Of a DNA stretch of 64,000 nucleotides, positions 1 to 8,902 are shown in pieces. The stretch is from Pacificitalea manganoxidans. GTDB lineage: Bacteria > Pseudomonadota > Alphaproteobacteria > Rhodobacterales > Rhodobacteraceae. The stretch spans positions 62,001-126,000 of the forward strand of contig NZ_CP021406.1 in NCBI RefSeq assembly GCF_002504165.1. The letters are read 5' to 3'. The position numbers were made by a program, and so were the translations under genes. Each line of letters begins with the position of its first letter. Position 1 is the stretch's first letter. The notes under the pieces were generated by a model. It did no database searches. It was not told the DNA's origin and worked only from the letters and a program-made list of their open reading frames with translations.

Positions 1-648
1 AAGGACGGCACCGGCCGCGGCATCGTGGCCTGCCCACATTCGGAAACGGCGGTCAATGCCAGCGGGCGGACATTTTCGGGCTATCCCAACCTTCTGTCCG
101 AGCTTCTGGGCACCGGCGAGGATTCGGTTTTCCTGATGCTGATCGGCGGCGGGCTTCGGGTCGTGCATGTGACGCTGCATGAAGGCATTCACACCGCGCT
201 CGACCGGCTGACGCCGGAACTGATCGAACGCGCCACGCTGGCCGCGCATCAGGCGCTCAGCGGTCTGGGGATCGACGCCCCGCGCATCGGGCTGTTCGGG
301 ATCAACCCCCATGCGGGCGAGGGCGGGCTTTTCGGGGATGAGGACGACCGCATCGTCACCCCCGCCATCGAACGGCTGCGCGCGCAGGGGATCGACGCGC
401 ACGGGCCGGAAGGCGCCGACGTGATGCTGGTGCGCGAAGGCTATGATGCCTTTGTCGCCATGTATCACGATCAGGGCCATATCCCGGTCAAGCTGCTGGC
501 CGGGCGCAGTTCGGCGGCGATGTCGATCGGCTCCGGGCTGGTCTTTTCCAGTGTCGGGCACGGTGCGGCGTTCGATATTGCGGGTAAGGGTCAGGCGTCC
601 AGCGATGCGGCGGTCGCCGCGATCAGGCTTGTCGGAGGTATTCAGTGA
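1..648 (+). CDS. tphB: PdxA-family dehydrogenase, probably TphB (5' end outside window)
   Basis: The frame is open from the first base, so only the C-terminal two thirds (about 215 residues) is present. The conserved MYHDQGHIPVK segment near residue 155 of the visible part holds a PdxA-type metal-ligand histidine, and the FSSVGHGAAFDIAG block is also typical. PdxA proper makes a vitamin B6 precursor, but the next gene encodes a terephthalate dioxygenase reductase and TphB (dehydrogenase of the terephthalate cis-dihydrodiol, giving protocatechuate) belongs to the same family. From that context I infer TphB. Its TGA stop overlaps the GTG start of the reductase, so the two are translationally coupled. 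PdxA2-type enzymes of other sugar-acid pathways remain an alternative. Confidence 0.72.
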   Translation, partial: KDGTGRGIVACPHSETAVNASGRTFSGYPNLLSELLGTGEDSVFLMLIGGGLRVVHVTLHEGIHTALDRLTPELIERATLAAHQALSGLGIDAPRIGLFGINPHAGEGGLFGDEDDRIVTPAIERLRAQGIDAHGPEGADVMLVREGYDAFVAMYHDQGHIPVKLLAGRSSAAMSIGSGLVFSSVGHGAAFDIAGKGQASSDAAVAAIRLVGGIQ

Positions 649-1649
649 GTTTTCGTATAACCGTCACCGACCATGACGATATCGGCTTCGACTGCGAAGA
701 GGACGAAACCGTCCTCGACGCGGCTGATCGCGCGGGCTACGCCATTCCCTACTCATGCCGCAAGGGCGTGTGTTCGTCCTGCGAAGGCGGAATCGCGGCG
801 GGCGAGGCGATGGTGCGCGGGCAGGGGGTTCAGGCCGGTCCCGCCGAGGGCGTCAAGCTGTGCCAGGCCCGTCCGCTGACCGATCTTCAGATCACGCCGA
901 CCCGGATCCAGAAGGTGGAGCCGGTGGAGCGCAAGACGCTGGAGGCGAAGGTGCGAAAGATCACCCGCCCGGCGCCGGACGTGGCCGTGATCCAGTTCCG
1001 CCTGCCGATCGGGCAACGCGCGCCGTTCCGCGCCGGTCAATACCTGCGGGTGGTGATGGAGGACGGCGACAGCCGCAACTACTCCATGGCGAACCCGCCG
1101 CAGAAAAACGACGGGATCGAGCTGCATATCCGGCATGTGCCGGGCGGCAAGTTTTCGGAGCAGGTGCTGAGCAAGCTGGACAAGGGCCAGTTCCTGACCG
1201 TCGAGCTGCCTTATGGCGAGTTCTGCCTGTCTGACAACGACGATATGAACGCGGTTCTGCTGGCCACCGGCACCGGGTTTGCCCCGATAAAATCGCTGAT
1301 CGAGAACCAGATCGCGCTGGGGGCCGAGCGACCGCTGAAGCTTTATTGGGGTGTCAATACCGAGGCCGATCTTTACATGGCCGATGTCGCCGCCCGCTGG
1401 GCCGCGGCGCATCCCTGGATCAGCTTCACGCCGGTCATCTCGTCGCCTTCGGACGGCTGGGACGGGCGCACCGGGTTCGTCCACCGCGCGGTGCTGGAGG
1501 ACATTCCCGACATGAGCAATGTCGAGGTCTATGCCTGCGGTGCGCCGGTGATGATCGACGCGGCGCGCTCGGAATTCGAGGCCGAGGCCGGGCTAGCCAA
1601 AGATCGCTTTTTCAGCGATGCCTTCGTGGCGTCGGGCGACGAGGAATAA
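645..1649 (+). CDS. tphA1: Terephthalate 1,2-dioxygenase reductase subunit
   Basis: A 334-residue iron-sulfur flavoprotein reductase. Residues 1-90 form a plant-type [2Fe-2S] ferredoxin domain with the cluster motif CRKGVCSSC and a fourth Cys near residue 73. The FAD domain follows with the RNYSM signature, then the NAD(P) domain with GTGFAPIKS. The order ferredoxin-FAD-NAD, the length (TphA1 is about 336 residues) and stretches such as SMANPP and IRHVPGG match my memory of Comamonas TphA1. It passes electrons from NAD(P)H to the terminal dioxygenase TphA2A3, whose genes are not visible and would lie upstream. The GTG start overlaps the stop of the previous gene by four bases. Related benzoate or phenol-hydroxylase reductases are a weaker alternative. 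Confidence 0.82.
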   Translation: MSFRITVTDHDDIGFDCEEDETVLDAADRAGYAIPYSCRKGVCSSCEGGIAAGEAMVRGQGVQAGPAEGVKLCQARPLTDLQITPTRIQKVEPVERKTLEAKVRKITRPAPDVAVIQFRLPIGQRAPFRAGQYLRVVMEDGDSRNYSMANPPQKNDGIELHIRHVPGGKFSEQVLSKLDKGQFLTVELPYGEFCLSDNDDMNAVLLATGTGFAPIKSLIENQIALGAERPLKLYWGVNTEADLYMADVAARWAAAHPWISFTPVISSPSDGWDGRTGFVHRAVLEDIPDMSNVEVYACGAPVMIDAARSEFEAEAGLAKDRFFSDAFVASGDEE

Positions 1650-1751
1650 GTCTGCTTTCGGGCCCGTCCCGCTTTCTGGACTTATTCCGGTCCCCGTGGC
1701 ACGGTGCGGCCTCGACGGGGTTCTCAAGCGCCGGAGAAGGGTGGAGCTCGG

Positions 1752-2546
1752 ATGACGGGGACAACGGAAAAAGACGGGGGCACGGCGACGAAATCGCGCG
1801 CGCCCGAGGGGATGGCGGGGCTGGCCAAGGGCCTGGCCATCATCGAATTGTTCGGGGAAGAGTACCCGGCTGTCACCGTTTCGTCCGCCGCCGATGAAAC
1901 CGGCATTTCGCGGGCCAGCGCGCGGCGCTGCCTGCTGACCCTGACAGATCTGGGTTATCTGACCAAGAACGGCCCGCGTTTCATGCCGACCCCGCGCATG
2001 TTGCGGCTGGGCCTGTCCTATACAGGCGCGATTCCGCTGCCCCAGCTTGCCCAGCATCAGCTTGACGCGGCGCGCGAGGAACTGGGGGAATCCGTCTCGC
2101 TGTCGATCCTGGAGGATGGCCGGTCAACCTTTGTCGCGCGGGCCGAGGCGGCGCGGCTGGTCTCCACCGCGATCCGTCTGGGCACCCGGCTGCCCGCCTA
2201 TGCGGCGGCCACGGGGCGTATCCTGCTGTCGGCCTATGACGACGAGGCGCTGGATGCCTATCTCGACGCGGCGGAGCCGGTGGCCATGACCAAGCATACG
2301 GTTACGGACAAGGCGAAGCTGAAAGAGATCATCCGCGCCGCCGGCCGTGACAAGGTGGCCTTCACCGACGAGGAGCTGGAACTGGGCATGGTCAGCATGG
2401 CCATTCCGGTCTTCGACCCGGACGGCAAACTGATCGCCTCGATGAGCGTGAGCGCGGCGCGGCCGCGCGTCACCGTCAAGGACATGCGCGAGCACATGCT
2501 GCCCATCCTGCGCATCTATGCCGAGGCGCTGTCGCGGTCCCTTTGA
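1752..2546 (+). CDS. IclR-family transcriptional regulator (TphR/PcaR-like)
   Basis: A 264-residue regulator with an N-terminal winged helix (the GLAKGLAIIELFGE start of IclR helices, then ISRASARRCLLTL as recognition helix) and a C-terminal effector-binding domain ending in IPVFDPDGKLIASMSVS. It resembles the PcaR/PobR/TphR subgroup that controls aromatic-acid operons. I chose ATG 1752 because GAAGGGTGGAG lies just upstream; an in-frame upstream start at 1704 lacks such a site. It lies about 100 bases downstream of tphA1 on the same strand. From position I infer that it controls the tph genes with terephthalate or protocatechuate as ligand. The gene ends against a recombination junction with a broken hipA. 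Confidence 0.85.
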   Translation: MTGTTEKDGGTATKSRAPEGMAGLAKGLAIIELFGEEYPAVTVSSAADETGISRASARRCLLTLTDLGYLTKNGPRFMPTPRMLRLGLSYTGAIPLPQLAQHQLDAAREELGESVSLSILEDGRSTFVARAEAARLVSTAIRLGTRLPAYAAATGRILLSAYDDEALDAYLDAAEPVAMTKHTVTDKAKLKEIIRAAGRDKVAFTDEELELGMVSMAIPVFDPDGKLIASMSVSAARPRVTVKDMREHMLPILRIYAEALSRSL

Positions 2547-2616
2547 ACGGTGCCGGCGGGCAAGGCTGCCCGCGTCAGGTCAGCATCATCGTGGTGGTCT
2601 GAAGGTTCTTCGCGAA

Positions 2617-3535
2617 TGTTGAATATTACCTGATCCAGGAGAGCAAGGGCACTGCGAGGGCCCAGTCGTCGGCCGGTCTCGAGGATCTGGCGCAGCGACA
2701 GGCCGGGTCGAGTTCCATGCTCGTACTTTTGGCCAGGTGGCAGGCTGTTCGCCTGAGCGAAGTCCTCCTGGTGGATGCGCTGAATGCCCCCAGAGCGCGT
2801 GAGGCAACGGTCAGAACACAACACGCAGATCGCCGCGCGGCGCGGCGTGGTGATCCTCCCGCACTCTGCCGCCGGTAGTCCGATGGCAGCCGCCAGGCGC
2901 AGGCAGTAGGCCTCATTCACCGTGCTGCCGGGACGGCGCGGGCTCTCGGGTTTGAGGATGACAGTGGAGGGGGCACCGAACCGCGGGATGGCGAGCTGAT
3001 CCCCCTTCCTCGGCAAGCGTAACACCGGGGTGCCCTCCGCATCGAGAACCGCCAGTGCCGTTTTCGTCTGACCACCGGCGAGAGACAGCCTGACACCCTC
3101 TTCCCCGGCAAGGAAAGGCCGCTTCTCCACATCCTCGAAGTGTTGCTCCAGGACCTCCGCCGGATCCTCGGTCTCATAGTATTCCGTCAGCGGCGTGTGG
3201 CGCCAAGCAGCAGGTGCATTCGGTTCTGCGAAGGACAGGGCGCCAGCCGTATCGCCACCGATGTCTGTCAGAAGGCCGAGAGCCTCCGTAGGCGAGCGCC
3301 CCAAGGATCGACTCAGCTTCTCGAGCTGCTCGCCTTCGGGCAGGAGGTTGGCGAGCCATGGCGTGATGAGGTTCGCGAGATACTCCGCGGGCCCGAGCGG
3401 CATGCTGAGTGAGAGCGGAAAAGCGCCCGGCGCGGCTTGCCAGGCAGCGTCATAGGAAAAGCTCAGGTCGCCTTGCCTGCTCACCCGGATGCGGCCCACC
3501 CGAAAACTGGCGAAGTAGACATAAACGGCTCTCAT
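2617..3535 (-). pseudogene. Truncated hipA toxin kinase
   Basis: The product begins like HipA (N-terminal subdomain with LAGGQTKTALAV and an IHQEDFAQAN segment) but recognisable homology stops after LLDQVIFNI near 2617. The catalytic core that should follow (NADxHxKN, DFD-type metal-binding loop) is missing. The frame runs on to 2516 only by reading antisense through the end of the IclR gene. The stretch before IHQEDFAQAN also looks out of register, as if a small frameshift had occurred. HipA is a Ser/Thr kinase that phosphorylates aminoacyl-tRNA synthetases; this copy cannot be active. Its start overlaps the stop of the upstream hipB by four bases. Confidence 0.8.
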
Positions 3536-3822
3536 TCGAACTCGCTCAGATCATAGCCACGGTCCATGCCCGTTCCCTGGTCACCGCCGGGCTCGGGCGG
3601 GCCGCCAAAGAAGGCAGAAAGCTCCACGTTCAAGGACCGTGCAATCTTCGCAAGTGTGCTCAGCCTGACGTCGCGCTTGCCGGTTTCAATCAACGAGAGG
3701 GCGCCTGCCGAGATGCCCGACAGTCGTGCGAGCTCCTGCAGGGTCAGGCTGGAGGCGACCCGCTGGCTGCGGATCGCAGCCCCGACCGGGGCGAGTACGT
3801 CTCTGTTTCCTTCCAAACTCAT
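3532..3822 (-). CDS. hipB: HipB-like XRE antitoxin
   Basis: About 96 residues with one helix-turn-helix of the XRE/Cro type: SLTLQELARLSGISAGALSLIETGKRDVRLSTLAKIARSL spans the usual five helices (shown in overview only). HipB represses its own operon and neutralises HipA. The ATG at 3822 gives a typical N-terminus; in-frame ATGs at 3828 and 3831 are possible. Its partner hipA is truncated, so the antitoxin may persist as an orphan regulator. A second, intact hipBA pair lies at 24.3-26.1 kb on the other strand. Confidence 0.75.
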   Translation of the reverse strand: MSLEGNRDVLAPVGAAIRSQRVASSLTLQELARLSGISAGALSLIETGKRDVRLSTLAKIARSLNVELSAFFGGPPEPGGDQGTGMDRGYDLSEFE

Positions 3823-3847
3823 GACCATCACAAATTTTACCGAATAC

Positions 3848-3857
3848 GATAATTATC
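3848..3857. promoter_or_regulatory. Possible hipB operator palindrome
   Basis: Perfect 10-base palindrome GATAATTATC about 25 bases upstream of the hipB start, in an AT-rich stretch. HipB-type antitoxins bind such dyads to autoregulate. Short, so only suggestive. Confidence 0.3.
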
Positions 3858-3879
3858 CGTTATCTAGCAACTGTATCTT

Positions 3880-4839
3880 TCAGGGGTGTCTGTGCTCCCA
3901 TTCCCGTCGGCTTTTGCACAGAGCATTGGCGATGATGACGAGCTTGCGCGCGACGGCCGTGACGATGACCTTGTGTGGTTTCCCGGCTTTACGGAGCCGA
4001 TCAGCGAACGCTTTGAGTGTCGGGTTATGATGCGAGGCGACCAGCGCTGCCTGGAACATGACATGTCGTAGGGCGCGTCTACCACCGGCGATTGCGCGCT
4101 TGCCACGCAACGTTCCGCTGTCCTGCGCCACTGGTGCCAAACCGGTCAGGGCCGCAGCTTCTTCGCCGGTGAGAGCGCCGAGTTCGGGAAGTTCGGTGAT
4201 CAGCGTTGAGCTGGCGACTGGTCCGATGCCGGGAACGGAACGAAGGATCCGCGCGGTGCCCGCGAGATGCCTGTAGCGCCCCAAAAGCTCTGAAATTCTG
4301 CTTTCCAACTCGGTGATCGCAACATCCAACCTCTCCTTCAACTCCACATCGATATCCTCGAACAGCTCTGCCGTTCCCGATTTCCGATGCGCCCGGATCT
4401 GCGCCAGAAGCCGCTTTCGCATCTCGACCACCTGTGCCCGTCTGGTGGTCAAGGCCCTGAGAAGACGTAGATGTTCGGCGGGAAGTGTTCGTCCTGCCTC
4501 GGGTCTGAAGACCAAGAAGCGCGCTATGAGTTCGGCATCGATCCTGTCGGTCTTTGCTCGGGTTCCAAGGCTGCGCGCGAAGGCCTTGACCTGGGCCGGC
4601 GGCACTTGGCGGGCCTCGACGCCTGCATCCTGAAGATAGGACCAGAGCCGCCATTCCTGCCCACCCGTCGCTTCGAAACAGACGACGGCTCTCTGGTCGT
4701 GAGCGAGATCGGACACCGCGACATGGCCATTATCGGTATTGGGGATGCGATGACGCTGACCGTCCGGAAGGCAGTGAATATCGAGCCAGTCTCGGCTCAC
4801 ATCTATCCCGATGATCCGACCGTGTGTTACCTTCTCCAT
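3880..4839 (-). CDS. IS110-family transposase
   Basis: A 319-residue DEDD transposase. The N-terminal RuvC-like part shows GIDVSRDWLDIH, FEATGG and KTDRIDAELIARF; the C-terminal transposase_20 part shows SVPGIGPVASSTLI and ALTGLAPVAQDSG with the family's conserved serine. The ATG at 4839 gives the usual EKVTHGRIIGID start. The frame is intact. Elements of this family lack long terminal inverted repeats and recent work showed that they use a structured bridge RNA transcribed from their non-coding end. It sits between the broken hipBA pair and an IS5 remnant. Confidence 0.92.
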   Translation of the reverse strand: MEKVTHGRIIGIDVSRDWLDIHCLPDGQRHRIPNTDNGHVAVSDLAHDQRAVVCFEATGGQEWRLWSYLQDAGVEARQVPPAQVKAFARSLGTRAKTDRIDAELIARFLVFRPEAGRTLPAEHLRLLRALTTRRAQVVEMRKRLLAQIRAHRKSGTAELFEDIDVELKERLDVAITELESRISELLGRYRHLAGTARILRSVPGIGPVASSTLITELPELGALTGEEAAALTGLAPVAQDSGTLRGKRAIAGGRRALRHVMFQAALVASHHNPTLKAFADRLRKAGKPHKVIVTAVARKLVIIANALCKSRREWEHRHP

Positions 4840-4964
4840 GCTCTCCTCCTTCTGATACGCGGTCCCACGAGGGCCGCTGGCAACTGTTCGAGACAATGAA
4901 GGAGAGGCGGTGCCGACAGGCTAAGAAGCGTGGCCATGCCACAAGGGTCAGACGTCGCGCACCA

Positions 4965-5000
4965 CCCCGTCACGGGTCCTCGCCGGGACACGTGACGGGG
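4965..5000. repeat. 10-bp inverted repeat beside IS110
   Basis: CCCCGTCACG at 4965-4974 is repeated inverted as CGTGACGGGG at 4991-5000 with a 16-base spacer. It lies in the non-coding flank upstream of the IS110 transposase. It could be a terminator, part of a bridge RNA, or simply flanking DNA. Confidence 0.5.
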
Positions 5001-5027
5001 TCACGCTAGCAGATCTACGATACAGAA

Positions 5028-5545
5028 GGGTCAGGATTCATAACCAGTAAATGACGAGAGCTGCGAGGGCGATGGCTGAGAGGAACACCTTGGGGCATCG
5101 GTCATAGCGGGTCGCGACGCGCCTCCAGTCCTTGAGCCTGCCGAACATGATCTCGATGCGGTTGCGCCGCTTGTATCTCCGCTTGTCATATTTGACCGGC
5201 GTCTTGCGTTTCTTCCGGCCTGGGATGCAGGCGCGTATCCCCTTGTTCTGCAACGCTTCTCTGAACCAGTCAGCGTCATAGCCACGATCCCCGAGTAGCC
5301 ATTTGACGTTTGGTAGGCGACTGAGCAGCGCCCGTGCGCCGATATAATCGCTGACCTGTCCAGCGGTGACGAACAGGTCGATCGGTCGTCCCTGACTGTC
5401 GCAGATGGCGTGCAGCTTGGTGTTCATACCGCCTTTGGTTCGACCAATCAGGCGACCACGCCCCCCTTTTTGGCGGCCATGCTGGTCGCCGTTCGGTGGG
5501 CCTTGAGGTATGTCGCGTCGATCATCAGTAAGCGCTGTCTGCGCC
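5028..5545 (-). pseudogene. IS5-family (IS427 group) transposase remnant
   Basis: The C-terminal part of an IS5-type DDE transposase is clear: GRTKGGMNTKLHAICD, LLGDRGYDADWFR, RRNRIEIMFGRLKDWRRVATRYDR and a final ALVIYWL near 5038. The end GGGTCAGGATTCATAACC at 5028 matches the copy at 62.9 kb. The segment IDATYLKAHRTATSM sits in a second frame next to an A/G-rich run around 5470, as in the two-frame IS427 group. Everything upstream of about 5545 is gone, replaced by an IS66 fragment. Confidence 0.85.
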
Positions 5546-5555
5546 CCACGCGGGA

Positions 5556-6219
5556 TCAGCTTGACGTGGTGAAGTTCCAGGGCATCAGCTCGTCGATCCT
5601 GCTGGCGGGGTGACCGGCGGTGATCGCTTCGAGGGTCGCCTTGAGGTAGGCGAAGGGCTCCACGCCGTTGATCTTCGCGGTGGCGATCAGGGAGGCGATG
5701 CGGGCCCAGGTGCGGCCGCCCTCGTCGTGGCCGGCGAAGAGTGCGTTCTTTCTTGTCAGGGCGATCGGGCGGATCAGGTTTTCGACGGCGTTGGAGTCCA
5801 TCTCGACGCGGCCGTCGTGGAGGCAGGTCTGCAGGCCGCCCCACTGGCGGTGGATGTAGGTCAGTTTCTCGCCGAGGCGCGACTTAACCGAGATACGCAG
5901 ACGCTGTGCCTGCAGCCAATCACCGAACTCGGCCACGAGGGGCGCGCTGCGGGCCTGACGGGCCGACAGACGTTGGCCCGGGCCCATGCCCCGGATCTCG
6001 ACCTCGATGCGGTAGAGCTCAGCGATCCGGCGCAGGCCCTCGGCGGCGATTTCCGAGCCGTCGCGGTCGAAGACCTCCTTCAGCTTGCGCCGCGCATGCG
6101 CCCAGCAGTGGGCCACCGTGATCGGCGCGCCGCCCTTGCGGGAGGGGCGCGTCAGTCGATCGTAACCGGTATAGCCATCCAGTTGCAGGATGCCGTCGAA
6201 GCCCTGCAGGGGGAGTGTC
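5556..6219 (-). pseudogene. IS66 TnpC transposase, C-terminal fragment
   Basis: The frame encodes the second half of an IS66 DDE transposase: LQLDGYTGYDRL, AHCWAHARRKLKEVFD, a VEMDSNAVENLIRPIAL block and the usual end RIDELMPWNF. The zinc-finger and N-terminal halves are missing because the left end of the IS256 element (about 6212) cuts in after PLQGFDG; the first few codons of the open frame come from IS256. It is different in sequence from the complete IS66 element at 8.3-11.1 kb. Confidence 0.88.
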
Positions 6220-7538
6220 ATGAACTCTGTGTATCTTTCCCGGCCCATGCGGTTTCAGATACTCAAGCGTCGAAGCGCTCGCCGAACATTATGGCGAACT
6301 GGTTGCGGGCTGCAAACCATTCCCGAACATTTCTGCCATCCTTTTCGAACTTGCGGATTGCGAGATAGATCAGCTTGGTCGCGGCCTCGTCGGTCGGGAA
6401 TGAACCGCGCGTCTTGATCGATTTTCGGATCACGCGGTTCAAGCTTTCTATGGCATTGGTCGTGTAGATGATCTTGCGGATCGCCGGATCGAAGCCGAAG
6501 AATGGGATCACCTCGGCCCATGCCCTGCGCCAGGCCGGAGCGATGGAGGCGTATTTCCCGGCCCATTTCTCCTCGAAGGCATCGAGCTCAGCTTCGGCCA
6601 TCTCGGTGCTCGGGGCGCTGTAAATCCGGCGCAAGTCGGCCGCCACGATCTTGCGGTCCTTCCAGGAACAAAAGTTCAGAGAATGGCGCACCAGATGCAC
6701 GATGCAGGTCTGAACCATGGCCTCCGGGAAGGCGGCGGTGATCGCCTCCGGAAAACCCTTGAGACCGTCCACGACGGTGATCAGGATGTCCTGCAGCCCC
6801 CGGTTCTTCAGTTCGTTCATCACCGAGAGCCAGAATTTGGCACCTTCGTTCTCGGCGATCCACAGGCCCAGAACCTCACGGCTCCCATCGTGGGTGACGC
6901 CGAGGGCGACGTAGACGGCCTTGTTCTTGACCGTCCGGCTGTCGGCATCCCGGATCTTCACACGTAGCGCGTCGAAAAGCACGATGGGATACATCCGATC
7001 CAGCGCGCGGCTCTGCCATTCCCGAACCTCGTCCAGCACCGCGTCGGTGACCCGACTGATCAGGTCGGGCGACACCCTCAGACCGTAGAGGTCGAGCAGA
7101 TGCGCCTGGATGTCCCGCACCGTCAGACCGGCGGCGTAGAGCCCGATGATCTTGTCATCCATACCGTCGATCCGGGTCTGGCCCTTCTTCACCAGTTCCG
7201 GCTCGAAGCTGCTGTCGCGGTCACGGGAGATCGCTACCGGCAATTCCCCGTCCTGCCCCTTCAGCACTTTCGTCGATGTGCCGTTGCGGCGGTTGGGTTG
7301 GCTCGGCGGCGCGCTTTCGCCCTCTTCATAGCCAAGATGCGCGGTCAGTTCAGCACCCAGCATCCGTTCCATGAGCTTGATCTTCAGCTCTTTCATCAGC
7401 CCGGCATCGCCGAGCAGGTCCTCAGGGCGATCAACGCCCTTAAGCAGTTCGTCCAGGATTTCTTTCGAGATGGTCATGCATGCTTCCTTTTGGTGAAGCA
7501 TGAACCGGATCAATCATACACAAAAGGTCGGACACTCT
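6212..7538 (-). mobile_element. IS256-family insertion sequence
   Basis: Imperfect terminal inverted repeats can be aligned: the left end starts GAGTGTC at 6213 and has TGTGTAT at 6228-6234, and the right end read inward on the other strand shows the same GAGTGTC (7537 to 7531) and TGTGTAT with equal spacing. The flanks (an IS66 fragment on the left, an OLD-like gene on the right) share no 8- or 9-base duplication, so the element marks a rearrangement rather than a simple insertion. Confidence 0.75.
6263..7477 (-). CDS. IS256-family transposase
   Basis: A 404-residue mutator-type transposase. It opens MTISKEILDELLKG and carries the family marks HLGYEEGE, RNGTSTKVLKG, DGLKGFPEAI, CIVHLVRHSL and TTNAIESLNRVIRKS. 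The DDE acidic residues fall in VLFDALRVKIRD, VVDGLKGFPEAI and the NAIESLN helix. I prefer ATG 7477 over an upstream ATG at 7513 because it gives the standard N-terminus. The gene looks intact and sits between aligned inverted repeats, so the element may be active. Confidence 0.95.
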   Translation of the reverse strand: MTISKEILDELLKGVDRPEDLLGDAGLMKELKIKLMERMLGAELTAHLGYEEGESAPPSQPNRRNGTSTKVLKGQDGELPVAISRDRDSSFEPELVKKGQTRIDGMDDKIIGLYAAGLTVRDIQAHLLDLYGLRVSPDLISRVTDAVLDEVREWQSRALDRMYPIVLFDALRVKIRDADSRTVKNKAVYVALGVTHDGSREVLGLWIAENEGAKFWLSVMNELKNRGLQDILITVVDGLKGFPEAITAAFPEAMVQTCIVHLVRHSLNFCSWKDRKIVAADLRRIYSAPSTEMAEAELDAFEEKWAGKYASIAPAWRRAWAEVIPFFGFDPAIRKIIYTTNAIESLNRVIRKSIKTRGSFPTDEAATKLIYLAIRKFEKDGRNVREWFAARNQFAIMFGERFDA

Positions 7539-8209
7539 CTGAATTCTGTGGGTTCTTCGCGCTCAAATTGCTTCTGGATCAACTTGGCTCCGCGCTCAGT
7601 CGTCTTGGATAGGCGATCCGACCATCTCGCAGCCCGCCACAAACGCCCCTTGAGCAAATCAGTGACACGATCCGCCGGATTGCGGGTTGCCGGCACATAA
7701 ACAAGTTGGATGGTGCCACGATCGACGGCAGCGACCCTTTGGCACTCATCCCAATCGTAAGCATCACCGAGCGTACCGATCCAGCGAATGTCCTCTTCCA
7801 CTGTCCCGTCGGGCGTTCCATCATCCGTCCAGATTGCCTGCAAGCGTATGCGCGCTTTGAGCGGTTCACCGGGACCGGTTGCCGCCATATGGTTGAAGAA
7901 ATCCGGCACGGCGTCGGCCGCTGCATCCTCATCAAGACCGTCTAGCTCTGGAAAAGAGAGGATACACTCGATCGACAGCACTGCTCCAGAAACGAGTTCG
8001 GTTTGGTCAGGCTTAAGATGAAAATCGCGTGTCTGGATCTGTCTTTCTGCACTTGAGACACCAAAAAGCCGTGCTAACGCCTGGAGCGCCGCCGTTTTTC
8101 CGGCTCCATTTCCGCCAACCAATGCCGTAACCCCGTTTTCAAACCTGAGAGTTTCAGTCTCTGCGCCGAAGCATCGAAAATTCTGTATACTAAGTGTGTC
8201 AATCTTCAT
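7538..8209 (-). pseudogene. OLD-like AAA ATPase, truncated by IS256
   Basis: The first 220 or so residues of an OLD/RecF-type ATPase are present: FRCFG near the start, Walker A GGNGAGKTAAL around residues 34-44 and a QLVYVPATRNPADRV stretch typical of OLD-family ATPases. The ABC signature, Walker B and any C-terminal TOPRIM nuclease domain are missing because the frame runs into the IS256 end at 7537. OLD-family proteins (for example GajA of the Gabija system) are phage-defence nucleases. The next gene upstream in the same direction, beyond an IS66 insertion, encodes a DUF4365 nuclease-like protein, which suggests a former two-gene unit. Confidence 0.7.
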
Positions 8210-8326
8210 GCGAATTCCCTGGCGTTCTATTTCTTCAAATCGGTTTTCCGCGAATCCTCAACGGCCCAAGATGATCTAAATGTATTTGCGATAGTCGCTA
8301 CTTACTCTTTGGCCCGCAGGAACATA

Positions 8327-8902
8327 GTAACCGCCCGATTGAAACCGCCTGCCTGACTGGGGCTCTCTGATCTAAGACACGTGCATAACTGCGTCGTTAT
8401 CGACGTGTCTTATTTGGAGGGGCCATGCTGGGCGAAGTTCTGGGCGTTGAGCGGCGCCGTCGATGGAGCGATGACGAGAAGCTCGAGATCCTCTCGGAGG
8501 TCGGCATGGGCGGTGCGACGGTGACGCAGGTCGCGCAGCGCCACGAACTCACCCGGTCGCAGATCTATGGGTGGCGTCGGGATCTGAAGAAGAAAGGGCT
8601 ATGGTCGCCGGATCGTAACCGCTCGATTGAAACCGCCTGCCTGACTGGGGCTCTCTGATCTAAGACACGTGCATAACTGCGTCGTTATCGACGTGTCTTA
8701 TTTGGAGGGGCCATGCTGGGCGAAGTTCTGGGCGTTGAGCGGCGCCGTCGATGGAGCGATGACGAGAAGCTCGAGATCCTCTCGGAGGTCGGCATGGGCG
8801 GTGCGACGGTGACGCAGGTCGCGCAGCGCCACGAACTCACCCGGTCGCAGATCTATGGGTGGCGTCGGGATCTGAAGAAGAAAGGGCTATGGTCGCCGGA
8901 TC
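8327..8902 (+). repeat. 288-bp tandem direct duplication of the IS66 left end
   Basis: Positions 8327-8614 and 8615-8902 are nearly identical; one difference is seen in the terminal repeat (CGCCCGAT against CGCTCGAT). Each unit contains the inverted repeat, the tnpA promoter region and the first 63 codons of tnpA. Confidence 0.93.
8425..8658 (+). pseudogene. Truncated first copy of IS66 tnpA
   Basis: Identical to the start of the full tnpA at 8713 through SPDR, then it reads into the second inverted repeat and stops (SIETACLTGAL). The helix-turn-helix is complete, so a 77-residue DNA-binding fragment could still be made. It arises from the tandem duplication. Confidence 0.8.
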
